Source: Peribacillus simplex (lineage in GTDB: Bacteria > Bacillota > Bacilli > Bacillales > DSM-1321). From it: 64,000 nucleotides of DNA. Position numbers and translations under genes: made by a program. The number at the start of each line of letters is the position of its first letter. The stretch's first letter is position 1. Shown piece by piece: positions 9,247-18,758 of this stretch. The DNA is taken from NCBI RefSeq assembly GCF_001578185.1, contig NZ_CP011008.1:2384001-2448000 (forward strand), read 5' to 3'. Under the pieces are notes generated by a model. The model had not been told where the DNA came from, did not search any database, and saw nothing but the letters and a program-made list of their open reading frames with translations.

Positions 9247-9798
9247 ATGGATAAAAAGGCATTGATCAATATCGATTATACGTATGACTTCGTGGCAGAC
9301 GGGGGTTCATTGACCTGCGGGAAGCCAGGACAGGATATCGAGAAGGCACTAGTCAGGATAACAAAGGAGTTTATCAAACAAGGGGGATACACGGTCTTCG
9401 CGATTGATTTACATGAAAATGGAGACCGCTTACATCCTGAATCGAATTTGTTCCCACCGCATAATATTAGCGGTACAATGGGTAGAGACCTATATGGGAC
9501 TTTAAAAGAAGAATATGAAACAAATAAAAATCAAAAGAATGTTCATTATATAGATAAAACGCGTTATTCGGCATTTGCAGGAACGGACCTTGATATCCGC
9601 CTAAGAGAACGTCACATTACCGATGTATATTTAGTCGGGGTTTGTACAGATATCTGCATTCTGCATACGGCAATCGACGCTTATAATTTAGGATATAATA
9701 TTTTTATATATGAAAATGCAGTGGCCTCATTCAATGATGCCGGTCACCATTGGGCCCTTGGGCATTTTAAAGGATCTCTAGGAGCAACCATTTTATAA
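9247..9798 (+). CDS. pncA: Nicotinamidase
   Basis: This 183-residue isochorismatase-fold enzyme deaminates nicotinamide to nicotinate. The triad is visible as Asp10 (NIDYTYDF), Lys104 (DKTRYSAF) and Cys137 (CTDICI); Asp54, His56 and His63 fit the metal site (DLHENGDRLH). The start ATG lies 15 bp after the nrtR stop, behind GGGGGAATAGGTG, so it is translated from the same message. The substrate is given to the next gene product, PncB. Confidence 0.93.
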   Translation: MDKKALINIDYTYDFVADGGSLTCGKPGQDIEKALVRITKEFIKQGGYTVFAIDLHENGDRLHPESNLFPPHNISGTMGRDLYGTLKEEYETNKNQKNVHYIDKTRYSAFAGTDLDIRLRERHITDVYLVGVCTDICILHTAIDAYNLGYNIFIYENAVASFNDAGHHWALGHFKGSLGATIL

Positions 9799-9859
9799 TA
9801 TCCATTCACGCAACAGAATAGAAGGGAGGCGAAAGCTTCTCTTTTGGGAGGAACTATCC

Positions 9860-11329
9860 ATGGAAAAAAAGTACAACGATGACAGTTACGCACTACACAC
9901 TGATCTTTACCAAATTAACATGGCCCAAACTTATTGGCAGGACAAAACACATAACCGAAAGGCAGTTTTCGAGATATTTTTCAGAAAACTTCCGTTCAAC
10001 AGCGGATATGCGATTTTTGCTGGACTTGAAAAAATTGTCCATTACCTTCAAAACTTTTGCTTCTCGGAAAGTGATATCGACTATTTAAAAACGGACCTGC
10101 ACTATGATGAAGAATTTTTGGATTATTTACAGAACATCCGTTTCACGGGAGCGATCCGCTGCATGAAAGAAGGAGAGCTCGTCTTCGGCAATGAACCGAT
10201 TTTACGGGTTGAGGCACCGCTTGCTGAGGCACAACTCATAGAAACGGCGTTGCTAAACATTGTGAACTATCACACACTCGTGGCAACAAAGGCCTCGCGC
10301 ATAAAACAAGTTATTGGAGATGAATCTGCCCTTGAATTCGGTTCAAGACGGGCACAAGAAATGGATGCTGCAATTTGGGGAGCGAGAGCGGCCTATATTG
10401 CTGGCTTTGATTCCACTAGTAATGTACGGGCTGGAAAGCTGTTCGGGATTCCGGTTTCAGGAACGCATGCCCATTCCATGATCCAGGCTTATAAAGATGA
10501 ATATACGGCTTTTCATAAATACGCTGTTTCCCATAAAGACTGTGTATTCTTGGTTGATACCTATGATACATTGCGTTCTGGCATCCCCAATGCAATCCGT
10601 GTTGCCAAGGAACTGGGCGATAAAATCAATTTCATAGGCGTCCGTCTTGACAGCGGTGATTTAGCTTACTTATCAAAAGAAGCACGACGTATGCTTGATG
10701 CTGCAGGGTTTCATGATGCGAAGATTGTCGCTTCCAATGACTTGGATGAATATACGATCATCAACCTGAAACAACAAGGAGCAAGAATTGACATTTGGGG
10801 CATCGGAACCAAATTGATTACGGCTTATGACCAGCCAGCGCTTGGTGCTGTTTATAAAATGGTTTCAATAGAGGGCGAAGATGGGAATATGAGAGATACC
10901 ATCAAAATTTCTTCTAACCCTGAAAAGGTTACGACACCTGGCTTAAAACGAGTATATCGAATCATCAATAAAGTGAACAACCATGCTGAAGGTGACTATT
11001 TGGCCATGGAATATGAAAAGCCTCAGGAACAGGAAAAATTAAAAATGTTTCATCCTGTCCATACCTTCCTGAGTAAATTTGTCACGGATTTCGATGCCGT
11101 TGATCTGCATGTGGATATTTTCAAGGAAGGCAGCTTGATTTATGAATTACCAACCATTGATGAAATCAAGGCCTTCACGAAAAAAAATCTCCAAGTATTA
11201 TGGCCTGAGTACCTTCGTGCACTTAATCCTGAAGAATACCCGGTAGATCTAAGCCAGGATTGTTGGGATAATAAAATGAGGAATATAGATGAAATTAAAG
11301 CAAATGTAGAGAGAATGCTAACGAAATGA
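9860..11329 (+). CDS. pncB: Nicotinate phosphoribosyltransferase
   Basis: This 489-residue enzyme makes nicotinate mononucleotide from nicotinate and PRPP. It begins with the family's YALHTDLYQINMAQTYW segment and contains EFGSRRAQ, GTHAHS (the phosphorylated-His region) and RLDSGDL. Length is normal. RBS GGGAGG precedes the ATG. The gene follows pncA by 61 bp and precedes nadE by 33 bp in a salvage operon. Confidence 0.95.
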   Translation: MEKKYNDDSYALHTDLYQINMAQTYWQDKTHNRKAVFEIFFRKLPFNSGYAIFAGLEKIVHYLQNFCFSESDIDYLKTDLHYDEEFLDYLQNIRFTGAIRCMKEGELVFGNEPILRVEAPLAEAQLIETALLNIVNYHTLVATKASRIKQVIGDESALEFGSRRAQEMDAAIWGARAAYIAGFDSTSNVRAGKLFGIPVSGTHAHSMIQAYKDEYTAFHKYAVSHKDCVFLVDTYDTLRSGIPNAIRVAKELGDKINFIGVRLDSGDLAYLSKEARRMLDAAGFHDAKIVASNDLDEYTIINLKQQGARIDIWGIGTKLITAYDQPALGAVYKMVSIEGEDGNMRDTIKISSNPEKVTTPGLKRVYRIINKVNNHAEGDYLAMEYEKPQEQEKLKMFHPVHTFLSKFVTDFDAVDLHVDIFKEGSLIYELPTIDEIKAFTKKNLQVLWPEYLRALNPEEYPVDLSQDCWDNKMRNIDEIKANVERMLTK

Positions 11330-11362
11330 CCAATCTATTTTATCAGAAAGCGAGGTTTTCCA

Positions 11363-12193
11363 ATGCGTCCATTACAAAGAGAAATCGTAAAAAAATTACT
11401 TGTCCAACCAACGATCGATCCTGAAGTCGAATTCAGGAAAAGTGTTGATCTATTAAAAGGGTATTTGAAGAAAAATACGTTTCTGAAAAGTTTTGTACTT
11501 GGAATATCTGGAGGTCAAGATTCAACACTGGCGGGGTATATTGCCCAAACCGCTGTCAATGAATTGAATGAAGAAAAAAATGGCAGCGATTATAAGTTTG
11601 TTGCTGTTAGCTTGCCATATGGAGTACAGGCTGATGAAGATGACAGGCAGTTGGCTTTAACATTCATCAAGCCAAGCCAAACTGTTACAGTCAACATCAA
11701 GGGAGCGGTGGATGCATCAGTAAAGGCTGTGGAAGAAGCCGTTTCTGAAAAACTATCGCATTTCTTAAGGGGAAATGTCAAAGCGCGTGAGCGGATGAAG
11801 GTACAATATGATTTAGCCGGACTTTACAAAGGTGTCGTGCTTGGTACGGACCATGCGGCTGAAGCAATCACAGGTTTCTTTACGAAACATGGTGACGGTG
11901 CAGCGGATATCATCCCATTATATCGATTAAATAAAAGGCAAGGAAAAGAAATCCTGAAATTCGTCGGTGCTCCTGAGCGTCTTTATACGAAGGTTCCAAC
12001 GGCCGATTTAGAAGATGACAAACCATTAATTCCTGATGAAGTGGCTTTAGGCGTTAGTTACGACGAAATCGATGATTACCTTGAAGGAAAGGAAATCAGG
12101 ACGGAAGCTGCCGAAATCATCGAAGGATGGTATACTAAAACCGAACATAAACGGAATGAAGCCATTAACGTTTATGATACTTGGTGGAAATAA
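11363..12193 (+). CDS. nadE: NH3-dependent NAD+ synthetase
   Basis: This 276-residue enzyme amidates nicotinate adenine dinucleotide to NAD+. The PP-loop SGGQDST (residues 49-55) binds ATP. The absence of a glutaminase domain shows it is the ammonia-dependent form. It is the last gene of the salvage operon and is followed by a strong terminator. Confidence 0.95.
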   Translation: MRPLQREIVKKLLVQPTIDPEVEFRKSVDLLKGYLKKNTFLKSFVLGISGGQDSTLAGYIAQTAVNELNEEKNGSDYKFVAVSLPYGVQADEDDRQLALTFIKPSQTVTVNIKGAVDASVKAVEEAVSEKLSHFLRGNVKARERMKVQYDLAGLYKGVVLGTDHAAEAITGFFTKHGDGAADIIPLYRLNKRQGKEILKFVGAPERLYTKVPTADLEDDKPLIPDEVALGVSYDEIDDYLEGKEIRTEAAEIIEGWYTKTEHKRNEAINVYDTWWK

Positions 12194-12229
12194 AAGATTG
12201 GGTAAAGCCGAGAAGTTCATGTAAATTTA

Positions 12230-12265
12230 AACGCCTGCATCACTTTTAAAGGTGTGGGCGTTTTT
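12230..12265 (+). terminator. Terminator of the nrtR-nadE operon
   Basis: A stem of about 12 bp (AACGCC with GGCGTT, extended by GU pairs) with a short loop and a TTTTT run, 36 bp after the nadE stop. Confidence 0.8.
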
Positions 12266-12340
12266 GGGAAGACCAATGAATATCACCTTTGCTAACACAT
12301 GAGTAATAAAAAATATATTACCAGTAAAGGGGAAAATCAA

Positions 12341-13372
12341 ATGTCGACTCTCAATTTGGATTTATCCAGGCTTATTAAAGAAACCAGCAAGGAAATTAAA
12401 TTCTCCGGTGTAATCGGTGTGAAAACGGGAGATGATCTAATACATTGCTCAGGACAAGGCTATTCCAATCGATCAGATGAAATAATGAATACGACTGAAA
12501 CAAGGTTCGGAATTGCTTCTGGGTGTAAACTGTTTACTGCGATAGCCATTTGCCAGTTAGTACAAAAAGGGACACTTAGGTTTGATTCTAAGCTTAAAGA
12601 CTGTCTTCCGATCGAGTTTCGGTTTCCAGATTTCCATCAAGATGTAACCATACATCACCTCTTAACACACACTTCGGGTATTCCTGATTACTTTGATGAA
12701 GAAGTGATGGAGGACTTTGAAGAGCTATGGCAGAAAAATCCGATGTACCATATAAAAAGATTAAAAGATTTTCTGCCCATGTTTCAAGATGATGTGATGA
12801 TGTTCGAACCCGGGGAAAGATTCCATTATAATAATGCTGGCTATATTGTATTGGGATTGATTGTTGAGGAACAAACTGGACTTGAATTTTCCGAATATAT
12901 TGAGAAGAACATCTTTCTCCCTTGTGGTATGAAAGATTCCGGTTACTTCTCCATGGACAAGCTACCTAAAAACACAGCGCTAGGGTATATAAACGAAAAA
13001 AATGGAACATGGAGAACGAATGTTTATTCCCTTCCCGTCAAAGGCGGAGCAGATGGAGGGGCATATATTACCACTAAAGATATGTTCAAGCTATGGGAAG
13101 GGTTATTTTCCAATCAGTTACTGAATAAAGAATATACCAATCTTTTATTGGAACCCCATATTACTACGGAAGATGAAGGGGCATTCTATGGGTATGGTAT
13201 ATGGATAAGCAAAAAAAATGACGGGATTTTCAAATATCATATAATGGGCTATGACCCGGGTGTAAGTTTCAATTCTGCGGTATACCCGGCAAATCGAATG
13301 ATAACCGTCATTACTTCAAATGAAAGCATGGGTCCATACGATATTACCTGCGCGATTGAGAAAGAATTATAA
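12341..13372 (+). CDS. Serine hydrolase, class C beta-lactamase-like family
   Basis: This 343-residue protein belongs to the beta-lactamase/PBP4-star type serine hydrolases. Ser60 and Lys63 form the SxxK motif (ASGCK) and Tyr163-Asn165 the YxN motif (HYNN). No signal peptide or membrane segment is visible, so it probably acts in the cytosol on esters or peptides, not on cell wall; the true substrate is unknown. The frame is open from 12299, but the ATG at 12341 has AAAGGGG at good distance. It has its own terminator and is not clearly part of an operon. Confidence 0.85.
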   Translation: MSTLNLDLSRLIKETSKEIKFSGVIGVKTGDDLIHCSGQGYSNRSDEIMNTTETRFGIASGCKLFTAIAICQLVQKGTLRFDSKLKDCLPIEFRFPDFHQDVTIHHLLTHTSGIPDYFDEEVMEDFEELWQKNPMYHIKRLKDFLPMFQDDVMMFEPGERFHYNNAGYIVLGLIVEEQTGLEFSEYIEKNIFLPCGMKDSGYFSMDKLPKNTALGYINEKNGTWRTNVYSLPVKGGADGGAYITTKDMFKLWEGLFSNQLLNKEYTNLLLEPHITTEDEGAFYGYGIWISKKNDGIFKYHIMGYDPGVSFNSAVYPANRMITVITSNESMGPYDITCAIEKEL

Positions 13373-13413
13373 ACAAATGGAACCTTTCCGATAGTGAAGG
13401 GTTCCATTTGTTT
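13371..13413. terminator. Bidirectional terminator
   Basis: Arms AAACAAATGGAACC and GGTTCCATTTGTTT are near-perfect complements around a short loop. A run of A on one side and T on the other would serve the serine hydrolase on + and the small - strand ORF. Confidence 0.8.
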
Positions 13414-13453
13414 ATAGTCAATGTGACTTCATTCATGGATAATCTGTTTTTAT

Positions 13454-13648
13454 TTAAGAAAGGGATGAATTTGCATTCAAATGCTTGATCGTTTCCAGAA
13501 CTTCTGGATTTTCAAGGGAAGAAACTTGACCTGTATCTTTATTCAAGAACGGGGCTTTAATGACATGGCGCATTACTTTTCCATATCTTGTCTCGGAACG
13601 CTCTTTAAGTAGGTAGATTTCTTTAGATTTCAAGGCTTTTCTAAACAA
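13454..13648 (-). CDS. Small hypothetical protein, possibly a truncated gene
   Basis: A 64-codon frame on the minus strand, opening with TTG and rich in Lys and Glu. I do not recognise it. No convincing ribosome site precedes the TTG, and the frame continues upstream without a better start, so it may be a 3' remnant. It ends next to a bidirectional terminator, which favours real transcription. Confidence 0.35.
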   Translation of the reverse strand: MFRKALKSKEIYLLKERSETRYGKVMRHVIKAPFLNKDTGQVSSLENPEVLETIKHLNANSSLS

Positions 13649-13738
13649 AGAATTTGTATATTTAGATATCTTGAAGTAAAGTATATTTAATATACACCAT
13701 TTTAACCGGTATTTTCCGATGGAGGTTCTTTTTACGTT

Positions 13739-14032
13739 ATGAAGGCAAGATATGAGCTCGCAAACATGAACTTAACACTGAGCAATGTGACTTTACGTAA
13801 TGCAGCGGATAGTTATGTCCTCTTGAAAGCTGCAGATGATCAAAATAATAATGAAATCACGATCAAGCTTTCACACGGTCAAGCTGAATTTCTAGAAGCG
13901 GAATTAAGGGAAGTAAATCGCCGTCGCAGGGAAAATAGTTCTGAATTATCCGGGTATGATAAGGACCGTTTGAATGACGACGATTCTTTTAATCTGTTTA
14001 GCATTGATTTTAACGAAAGTGAACCGAAGTAA
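13739..14032 (+). CDS. Hypothetical protein, 97 residues
   Basis: A soluble acidic protein with a central Arg-rich stretch (EVNRRRREN) and an acidic tail. GGAGGT lies about 12 bp before the ATG, longer than usual. The first half reads like beta strands followed by a helix. I do not recognise the family. It has no operon partner. Confidence 0.65.
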   Translation: MKARYELANMNLTLSNVTLRNAADSYVLLKAADDQNNNEITIKLSHGQAEFLEAELREVNRRRRENSSELSGYDKDRLNDDDSFNLFSIDFNESEPK

Positions 14033-14181
14033 TTGATAGCATGTGTTCATTACCTCGCCTGAAAAAGGCTTCTCTGTAACTTTCCCTTTCCATATTAAGA
14101 TGTTGCCACAGAGAGTGTCCCGTTCCCGCCAATAATAAATCCAATGGCCATAAGGAATAAATTAAGCAAGGTGACCTGTCG

Positions 14182-14592
14182 TTACCTTTTTTCTGATTGC
14201 TTGAAAAAATTCTTCACTAAAAGGAATATGGATGACACTACAGCAAAAACCATGAAAAATACGATGAAGCCCCAAAGGCCAACAGCAGCATCTTGAAATT
14301 CCATATTACCTCTGCTGGTAAGGGCCTGCTGAATTTCAATTGCAAATACTAAAACAACCATGACAGTAAAGGTATAAAGGAAAGAAAGTATGGTAATCCC
14401 AAAACGCATCCGGGAAATTAAATTAGATAAAAATAACACGAACAAAAAGATGATGATACCGATGATTCCCATTATCCAAAAATGCAAATCCTTGTCCGTT
14501 GCATTTGAATTTAATGTATCGCTCACAAAGAATAGGATGAAATCGTGAAGATTATTGACGATTTCCGCTAATATCTGGATGAATTCTTTCAT
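14182..14592 (-). CDS. Membrane protein, unknown function
   Basis: A 136-residue protein with three clear hydrophobic segments (around residues 40-60, 68-87 and 107-127) and a basic C-terminus. The ATG is preceded by GGAGGTG. No family was recognised. Between its stop and position 14080 there is a short run of minus-strand membrane-protein-like codons with stops, possibly a decayed neighbour. Confidence 0.75.
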   Translation of the reverse strand: MKEFIQILAEIVNNLHDFILFFVSDTLNSNATDKDLHFWIMGIIGIIIFLFVLFLSNLISRMRFGITILSFLYTFTVMVVLVFAIEIQQALTSRGNMEFQDAAVGLWGFIVFFMVFAVVSSIFLLVKNFFKQSEKR

Positions 14593-15062
14593 TTTTCACA
14601 CCTCCAATTCCTTAGATTATAGCAGGTTATAAATCTATATAGAAGTGGGCAGGTCCTCTGGGGGCCACGACTGACCTTAGATGGCAGTAATATGAAATAA
14701 TAAACACGTTAAGGGGTGAATATCCACTACTATGTCAGTGTTTATTCTTTCGCATTTATTGGGACACATAAAAAAATCATAAGTGAATGAATTGGAAAAT
14801 CAAGACATGAAACGGCAGCTAAATAAAGGTATAGTTAATATATTGGGAATAGGTTAACCAAATAATATTCATTACATAGAAAAATTAGGAATAAGAGATT
14901 CTAAAGTAGGTGTTCCTGATTTCTAATATTCTAATGCCCCTAGTAATCTTAGTCTGTCTATATCGTTTTGATTGGTGTCTTCATTAATAAGGTAACTAAT
15001 AAATAAACGATTTGATTTAATCCTTAATATACTTAAATGTTTTCAAGGTTGGAGGGAAAAGA
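14593..15062. other. Intergenic region without a recognised gene
   Basis: AT-rich sequence. Inverted arms AATAAACAC (14699-14707) and GTGTTTATT (14738-14746) could form a long-loop hairpin with a T-rich tail. A good ribosome site for the next gene lies at its end. I see no other structure. Confidence 0.5.
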
Positions 15063-15311
15063 ATGAGTGATTTGCATAATCATGTGTTAACAATAATCGA
15101 TTATATGAAAACAGGTCATAATACTTGCTTTGTAAAAGTATCCGGTTTTGATGCTGAATCCGAACAGAATTTTGAAGGTGAAGTTAAATTTGTCGGGGAT
15201 TTGCCATTTGGAGATTTGATACATCCTCAAAGGTCACATCTATCTTCCACTTGCAGGGAATTTGTCCGGGAAGATTTGGTGTTAAGATACGGTAAAGGGC
15301 AGTTTGAATGA
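15063..15311 (+). CDS. Hypothetical protein, 82 residues
   Basis: A small soluble protein with a strong ribosome site (TTGGAGGG) before ATG. It contains one Cys in each half and an acidic central part. I do not recognise it. It stands alone upstream of the LXG locus, and a link with that locus is not shown. Confidence 0.6.
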   Translation: MSDLHNHVLTIIDYMKTGHNTCFVKVSGFDAESEQNFEGEVKFVGDLPFGDLIHPQRSHLSSTCREFVREDLVLRYGKGQFE

Positions 15312-15549
15312 AGTGGTTGAAATTCTTATGGACGATCTAAGGAAATGACGATCTATTCACTTGTTTAAAATTGGTAAAATACAGGGTATAAAGAATATGG
15401 GATGTATGATATTTATCATGCCAATCTTCTCTGTTAACTGACAAAATAGCATATTTTTCCCTATTTAACTCTCGGACTTTAATCCTTATAATTAAATAAG
15501 AAAAATATGACAGATAATGTAGAAATATACTATTCTTGAGGTGAGTTTC

Positions 15550-15978
15550 ATGGTATATGCAGATATTTTGAGTAATATACACTCTGCTATCTCCAGTAAA
15601 AAAGCTGATTTAAATGCGAAAATTGAACGTTTAGAAAAAGCGAAAAACGATATCATAAAAGAACAGAGTATGTGTCTTAACGAGATTAGGAAAATAAAAG
15701 ACCCAGAGCTAAGTGGTGGTTGGACCGGGAAGCGCTCGGATCATTTTCAGGAAGCCCGTAATGATGCCTATAACGTCATGTTTAGCATCATTCATGACGA
15801 TTATGACGATTACCAATGGAAGATTGAAGCGATGATTACAAAGCTAAGTGCCGAGAATACCCTCCTGAATATAGCGGGGAATATAGCCCAAGAAGCCGAT
15901 AACCTTTTAAGCAAAGGTGAAGAGGCATTTGAGCAACTGGAAAGTAAAATATCAGATTTAAAAAGGCGGTTGATTTAA
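15550..15978 (+). CDS. YwqH-like DUF5082 protein of an LXG toxin locus
   Basis: A 142-residue, almost fully helical protein with heptad-like repeats and a GGWTG segment in the middle, resembling the WXG100-like YwqH family. Such proteins act as partners for LXG toxins exported by the type VII (Yuk/Ess) secretion system. The ATG at 15550 has GAGGTGA eight bases upstream and was preferred to the GTG at 15541. It abuts the next gene and is first in the order YwqH-YwqI-LXG. Confidence 0.8.
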   Translation: MVYADILSNIHSAISSKKADLNAKIERLEKAKNDIIKEQSMCLNEIRKIKDPELSGGWTGKRSDHFQEARNDAYNVMFSIIHDDYDDYQWKIEAMITKLSAENTLLNIAGNIAQEADNLLSKGEEAFEQLESKISDLKRRLI

Positions 15979-16268
15979 TGACGACAATCAAACTGAATCA
16001 TCCTGCCGTAACGAAACAAGTTGATCAGGTGAAGACGGCGCTTGGTACAGTCAAGCTTGGAAATCTGCCGGCAGGCGAGCTTGGCAACAATAAATTGGAA
16101 TTCACCTCGAAATGGATCGATCGGGAAACGAATTTGGAGAAGGTCTTTGAGCAATATATCAAGATCGTCCAGAAAAATGTGGAAGATACCCGTGCCAACA
16201 TTGACTTATTAAAAGAGCAGGATGAAGCCATCGCAAATACGTCTTCACAGGGGTATCAGCCGCGATGA
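15978..16268 (+). CDS. YwqI-like DUF5344 protein of an LXG toxin locus
   Basis: A 96-residue helical protein resembling B. subtilis YwqI. Its ATG overlaps the stop of the preceding gene by one base, and its own stop overlaps the ATG of the LXG gene, so the three are translationally coupled. By family knowledge it is a small helical partner that helps to present the LXG toxin to the type VII secretion system. Confidence 0.8.
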   Translation: MTTIKLNHPAVTKQVDQVKTALGTVKLGNLPAGELGNNKLEFTSKWIDRETNLEKVFEQYIKIVQKNVEDTRANIDLLKEQDEAIANTSSQGYQPR

Positions 16269-17605
16269 AAATATATGAAGCCAGGACATTGACCGCCGCA
16301 ACCAAGTCGCGCGCCAAGCAATATGAAGAACTAAAGAAGGAAGTTGCTGCGCTGAAAAAGGAATTTCAGGGTATCGTCGGCCTTGATCACGAGTTTCAAG
16401 GAGCCGGTGCTACCGCCATCAAAAGCTTCTATGAAGCGCAAGTCGAGGTGGCGGACGCCTGGATGGAACTATTCACGACCCAAATCAATTTTTTGGAAGG
16501 CATACCGGCCACCCTGGAAGAGGCGGACCTCTCCGGAAATACGGTGGTCGAGGTTCCCTTTTTAGATGGCGAAGTGTCAAACGGCATCAACCAAGCGAAG
16601 TCGCTTGTCGATGAACAAGCGAATGATCTTCAAAGGATCCTGAACAGCATTGACGATATCCTGCCTCTTGATATATTCGACCAAAAGGACTTTAATGAAA
16701 AAATCACGCTGGCCGGGCATAGGCTGGATGACACCGTGACTAAGGTCGAGAATGTCGACCGGCAATTGGTCGAGGAATATGATGTGTCCGTTGGGCAGGA
16801 AAACGTGGTCGTTGGCCTCTTCCGTGCCTTGCTTGATGCCACCAAACAGGACGGCAAGGTTTCACCGATGACATTCAACCAATCGGCATTTAAGAATAGT
16901 GACGTCTATCAAGTGAAGGATGAAGTAGCCGGTCAGATGAAAGACTATCAGACCTTCAAAAAGCAACAAGCCGAAGCTAAGGAAATCGAACGTGAAATGG
17001 AAGAACTCGAAAACCGCCCATGATACGAAAAAGCCTGGGATACGACAAAAACCTTTACAGGGGAATTCACGGGATATGATTCAATCAGGGCCTCAACCGG
17101 ATTTGATCCAGTGACGGGCCGCAAGCTGTCCGAAGCCGAACGAATCGCCGCCGCTGGATTCATCCCCGTTGTCGGCTGGGCCGGCCGGGCCATCAAAGGC
17201 GGAAGCGCCATCTACAAAACGGCCAAAGGACTCAACGCAGCGAACCACGCGCTCGATGCCTATAAAACGACAAAAGGCTTTAGCCTCCTTCAGAAAACTG
17301 AATACGGGATATACGGACTCCTCGCAGCCAACGGCCTCGGCGAAGCAGTCACCAGTAAAGACATGTTCGGAAACCAGCTTACTGAGGAACAGCCCAGAAT
17401 GGGCTGTTGATGGCACTTGGAATCGGCGGTGTGGCTGGTGCGGCCAAGGCTGCTGAAAAAATAGCAAGTGGGACAAAGTTCATTCCTTACAGTAAGGAAT
17501 TTACGATAAAGGAGGTTCAAAAAAAGTCCAAGCTACAATAACAGACATAGCGAGATCTGGAAAAACCGCGATAAAAAATATAGGTGAAGAAATCGGTAAT
17601 AACGG
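16265..17605 (+). pseudogene. LXG-domain polymorphic toxin, broken by nonsense and frameshifts
   Basis: The first 252 codons form an LXG N-terminal domain. The frame then hits TGA at 17021-17023, where relatives have a Trp (NRPW-YEKAWDTTKTF), so TGG has become TGA. The same frame continues with a pre-toxin segment (ASTGFDPVTGRKLSEAER) to a second stop at 17410, caused by a one-base loss near 17390; coding resumes in another frame (LLMALGIGGVAGAAK). A third shift lies in the A run near 17520, after which a short tail reads to about 17605. A truncated LXG protein to 17023 could still be made, but the toxic C-terminus would be missing. Confidence 0.85.
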
Positions 17606-17631
17606 ATAAGTGTGGAACAAGTATCCCTCGC

Positions 17632-17942
17632 AGGAGGACCAACAACTTTAAGAGTTGGAAATATGAAAATCGAAACATAATTCCCAGGAGAAGCCCATAC
17701 TTCTGATAACATGACTATATGGCTTCCAAAGTATAATTTATTATTTGGAGATGATTTTCGCGCTGGAAAAAAAGAATTCCGGGATCATTGATGAAGCTAA
17801 CATGGAAGCGTGGCCAAATACGATGAAGAATTTAATGTATGTATATAAGGATGTGAAAATCGTTATTTCAGGTCATAAAACTTGGGGAGATTTCAGTTTG
17901 CTCCCAAATACATTGGGGATTGTACAGAACCATGGAAAATGA
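17632..17942 (+). pseudogene. Remnant of a B1-type metallo-beta-lactamase-fold protein
   Basis: In one frame the sequence reads GNMKIET, stop, FPGEAHTSDNMTIWLP, and after a shift near 17750 reads ANMEAWPNTMKNL and VKIVISGHKTWGDFSLL. This order matches the C-terminal half of subclass B1 metallo-beta-lactamases (FYPG-HTxDN-WLP, then the last Zn His in GH). The N-terminal half with the HxHxD motif is absent, one Tyr codon has become TAA, and there is at least one frameshift. It follows the LXG remnant by about 30 bp. Confidence 0.7.
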
Positions 17943-18020
17943 ATCCACTTCTAAACTTTTAGCAACTTGTCCACACCTTCGATAAGTCCATGCATATACA
18001 ATAGTAAGGAGGGTGTTAGG

Positions 18021-18134
18021 ATGGAAATATATAGTTGTTATGTAGAAAAATGTTTTGAGAATAATGACCCCAGTACAGTATGGGTGCCCAGAAAGCGTTG
18101 TAAATGTAAAAAATGCAAGAAAAAGCACCATTAA
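18021..18134 (+). CDS. Small Cys/Lys-rich protein, 37 residues
   Basis: A short frame behind a very strong ribosome site (AAGGAGGG seven bases before ATG). It has five Cys, the last three in CKCKKC, and ends with KKKHH, so a metal-binding or nucleic-acid-binding microprotein is possible. I do not recognise it. It could also be the start of a longer decayed gene, but the ribosome site suggests that it is translated. Confidence 0.5.
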   Translation: MEIYSCYVEKCFENNDPSTVWVPRKRCKCKKCKKKHH

Positions 18135-18265
18135 ACTGTAAGGCAGGTGTTCTACAGGGGCAGTCCTAGTGGCTGACCTTTTTTAATTGAGTACACAAAT
18201 CATGGTAAAGTTGTCAGTGGGGAAATACGGTAGTTAAAAAACTGATGAGAGTCATAAGCAGATGA

Positions 18266-18295
18266 AAAAACACCCAACCGAGTGCCGAGTGTTTT
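18266..18295 (-). terminator. Terminator for the 81-residue minus-strand gene
   Basis: On the minus strand, arms AAACAC and GTGTTT enclose GC-rich sequence and end in a run of T. It begins five bases after the stop of the gene at 18300. Confidence 0.6.
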
Positions 18296-18299
18296 AGAG

Positions 18300-18545
18300 C
18301 TAATCTTTCTCTAGGATTTTCCTGCTTTGCTGAATGATTTCATTATTTTTATTTATGGCCTCAACATTGTTAAACTTAACATGGTCATTGATCAATTCAT
18401 TGTCTTCCATATATTCTAGTAACAATTCGACTGATTTATCCAGCAATCTTTCCAGTGGGATATCCCTTTCTTCTGCTAAACGAGTGAGGCGCATGTTTAA
18501 ATTAGAAGCGAGTGAAGAAACGAACGGATCTCTACCTTCGTTCAT
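18300..18545 (-). CDS. Hypothetical protein, 81 residues
   Basis: A small, charged, helical protein. The internal Met at 18545 has AAAGGGG eleven bases upstream and is a better start than the far upstream codons (18620 or 18581). The segment LTRLAEERDIPLERLLDKSVELLLEYM looks like a ribbon-helix-helix or short dimerisation helix, but no family is recognised. A terminator follows at once. Confidence 0.6.
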   Translation of the reverse strand: MNEGRDPFVSSLASNLNMRLTRLAEERDIPLERLLDKSVELLLEYMEDNELINDHVKFNNVEAINKNNEIIQQSRKILEKD

Positions 18546-18758
18546 TTGTTTGCATTCCCCTTTCAGCTTTAATAGCTCCATTTTATGATGGAGAGGATTG
18601 GAAGGCAAAAATATGGACACTACGAATAAAATAATTGAAAGCTGGTTATATCGATTGGCGAAGTAGGTTGATAGCTGGGTGATTTTTGTGTCCGATTCCT
18701 TCTTACCCTGTCTTTAATGTATAATAATACTATATTTTACATAAAGGAGGAGTTATTT

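Noticed and set aside
15337-15582. 81-codon minus-strand frame before the YwqH-like gene
   Set aside because: AT-rich chance frame overlapping the ribosome site and start of the + strand gene.
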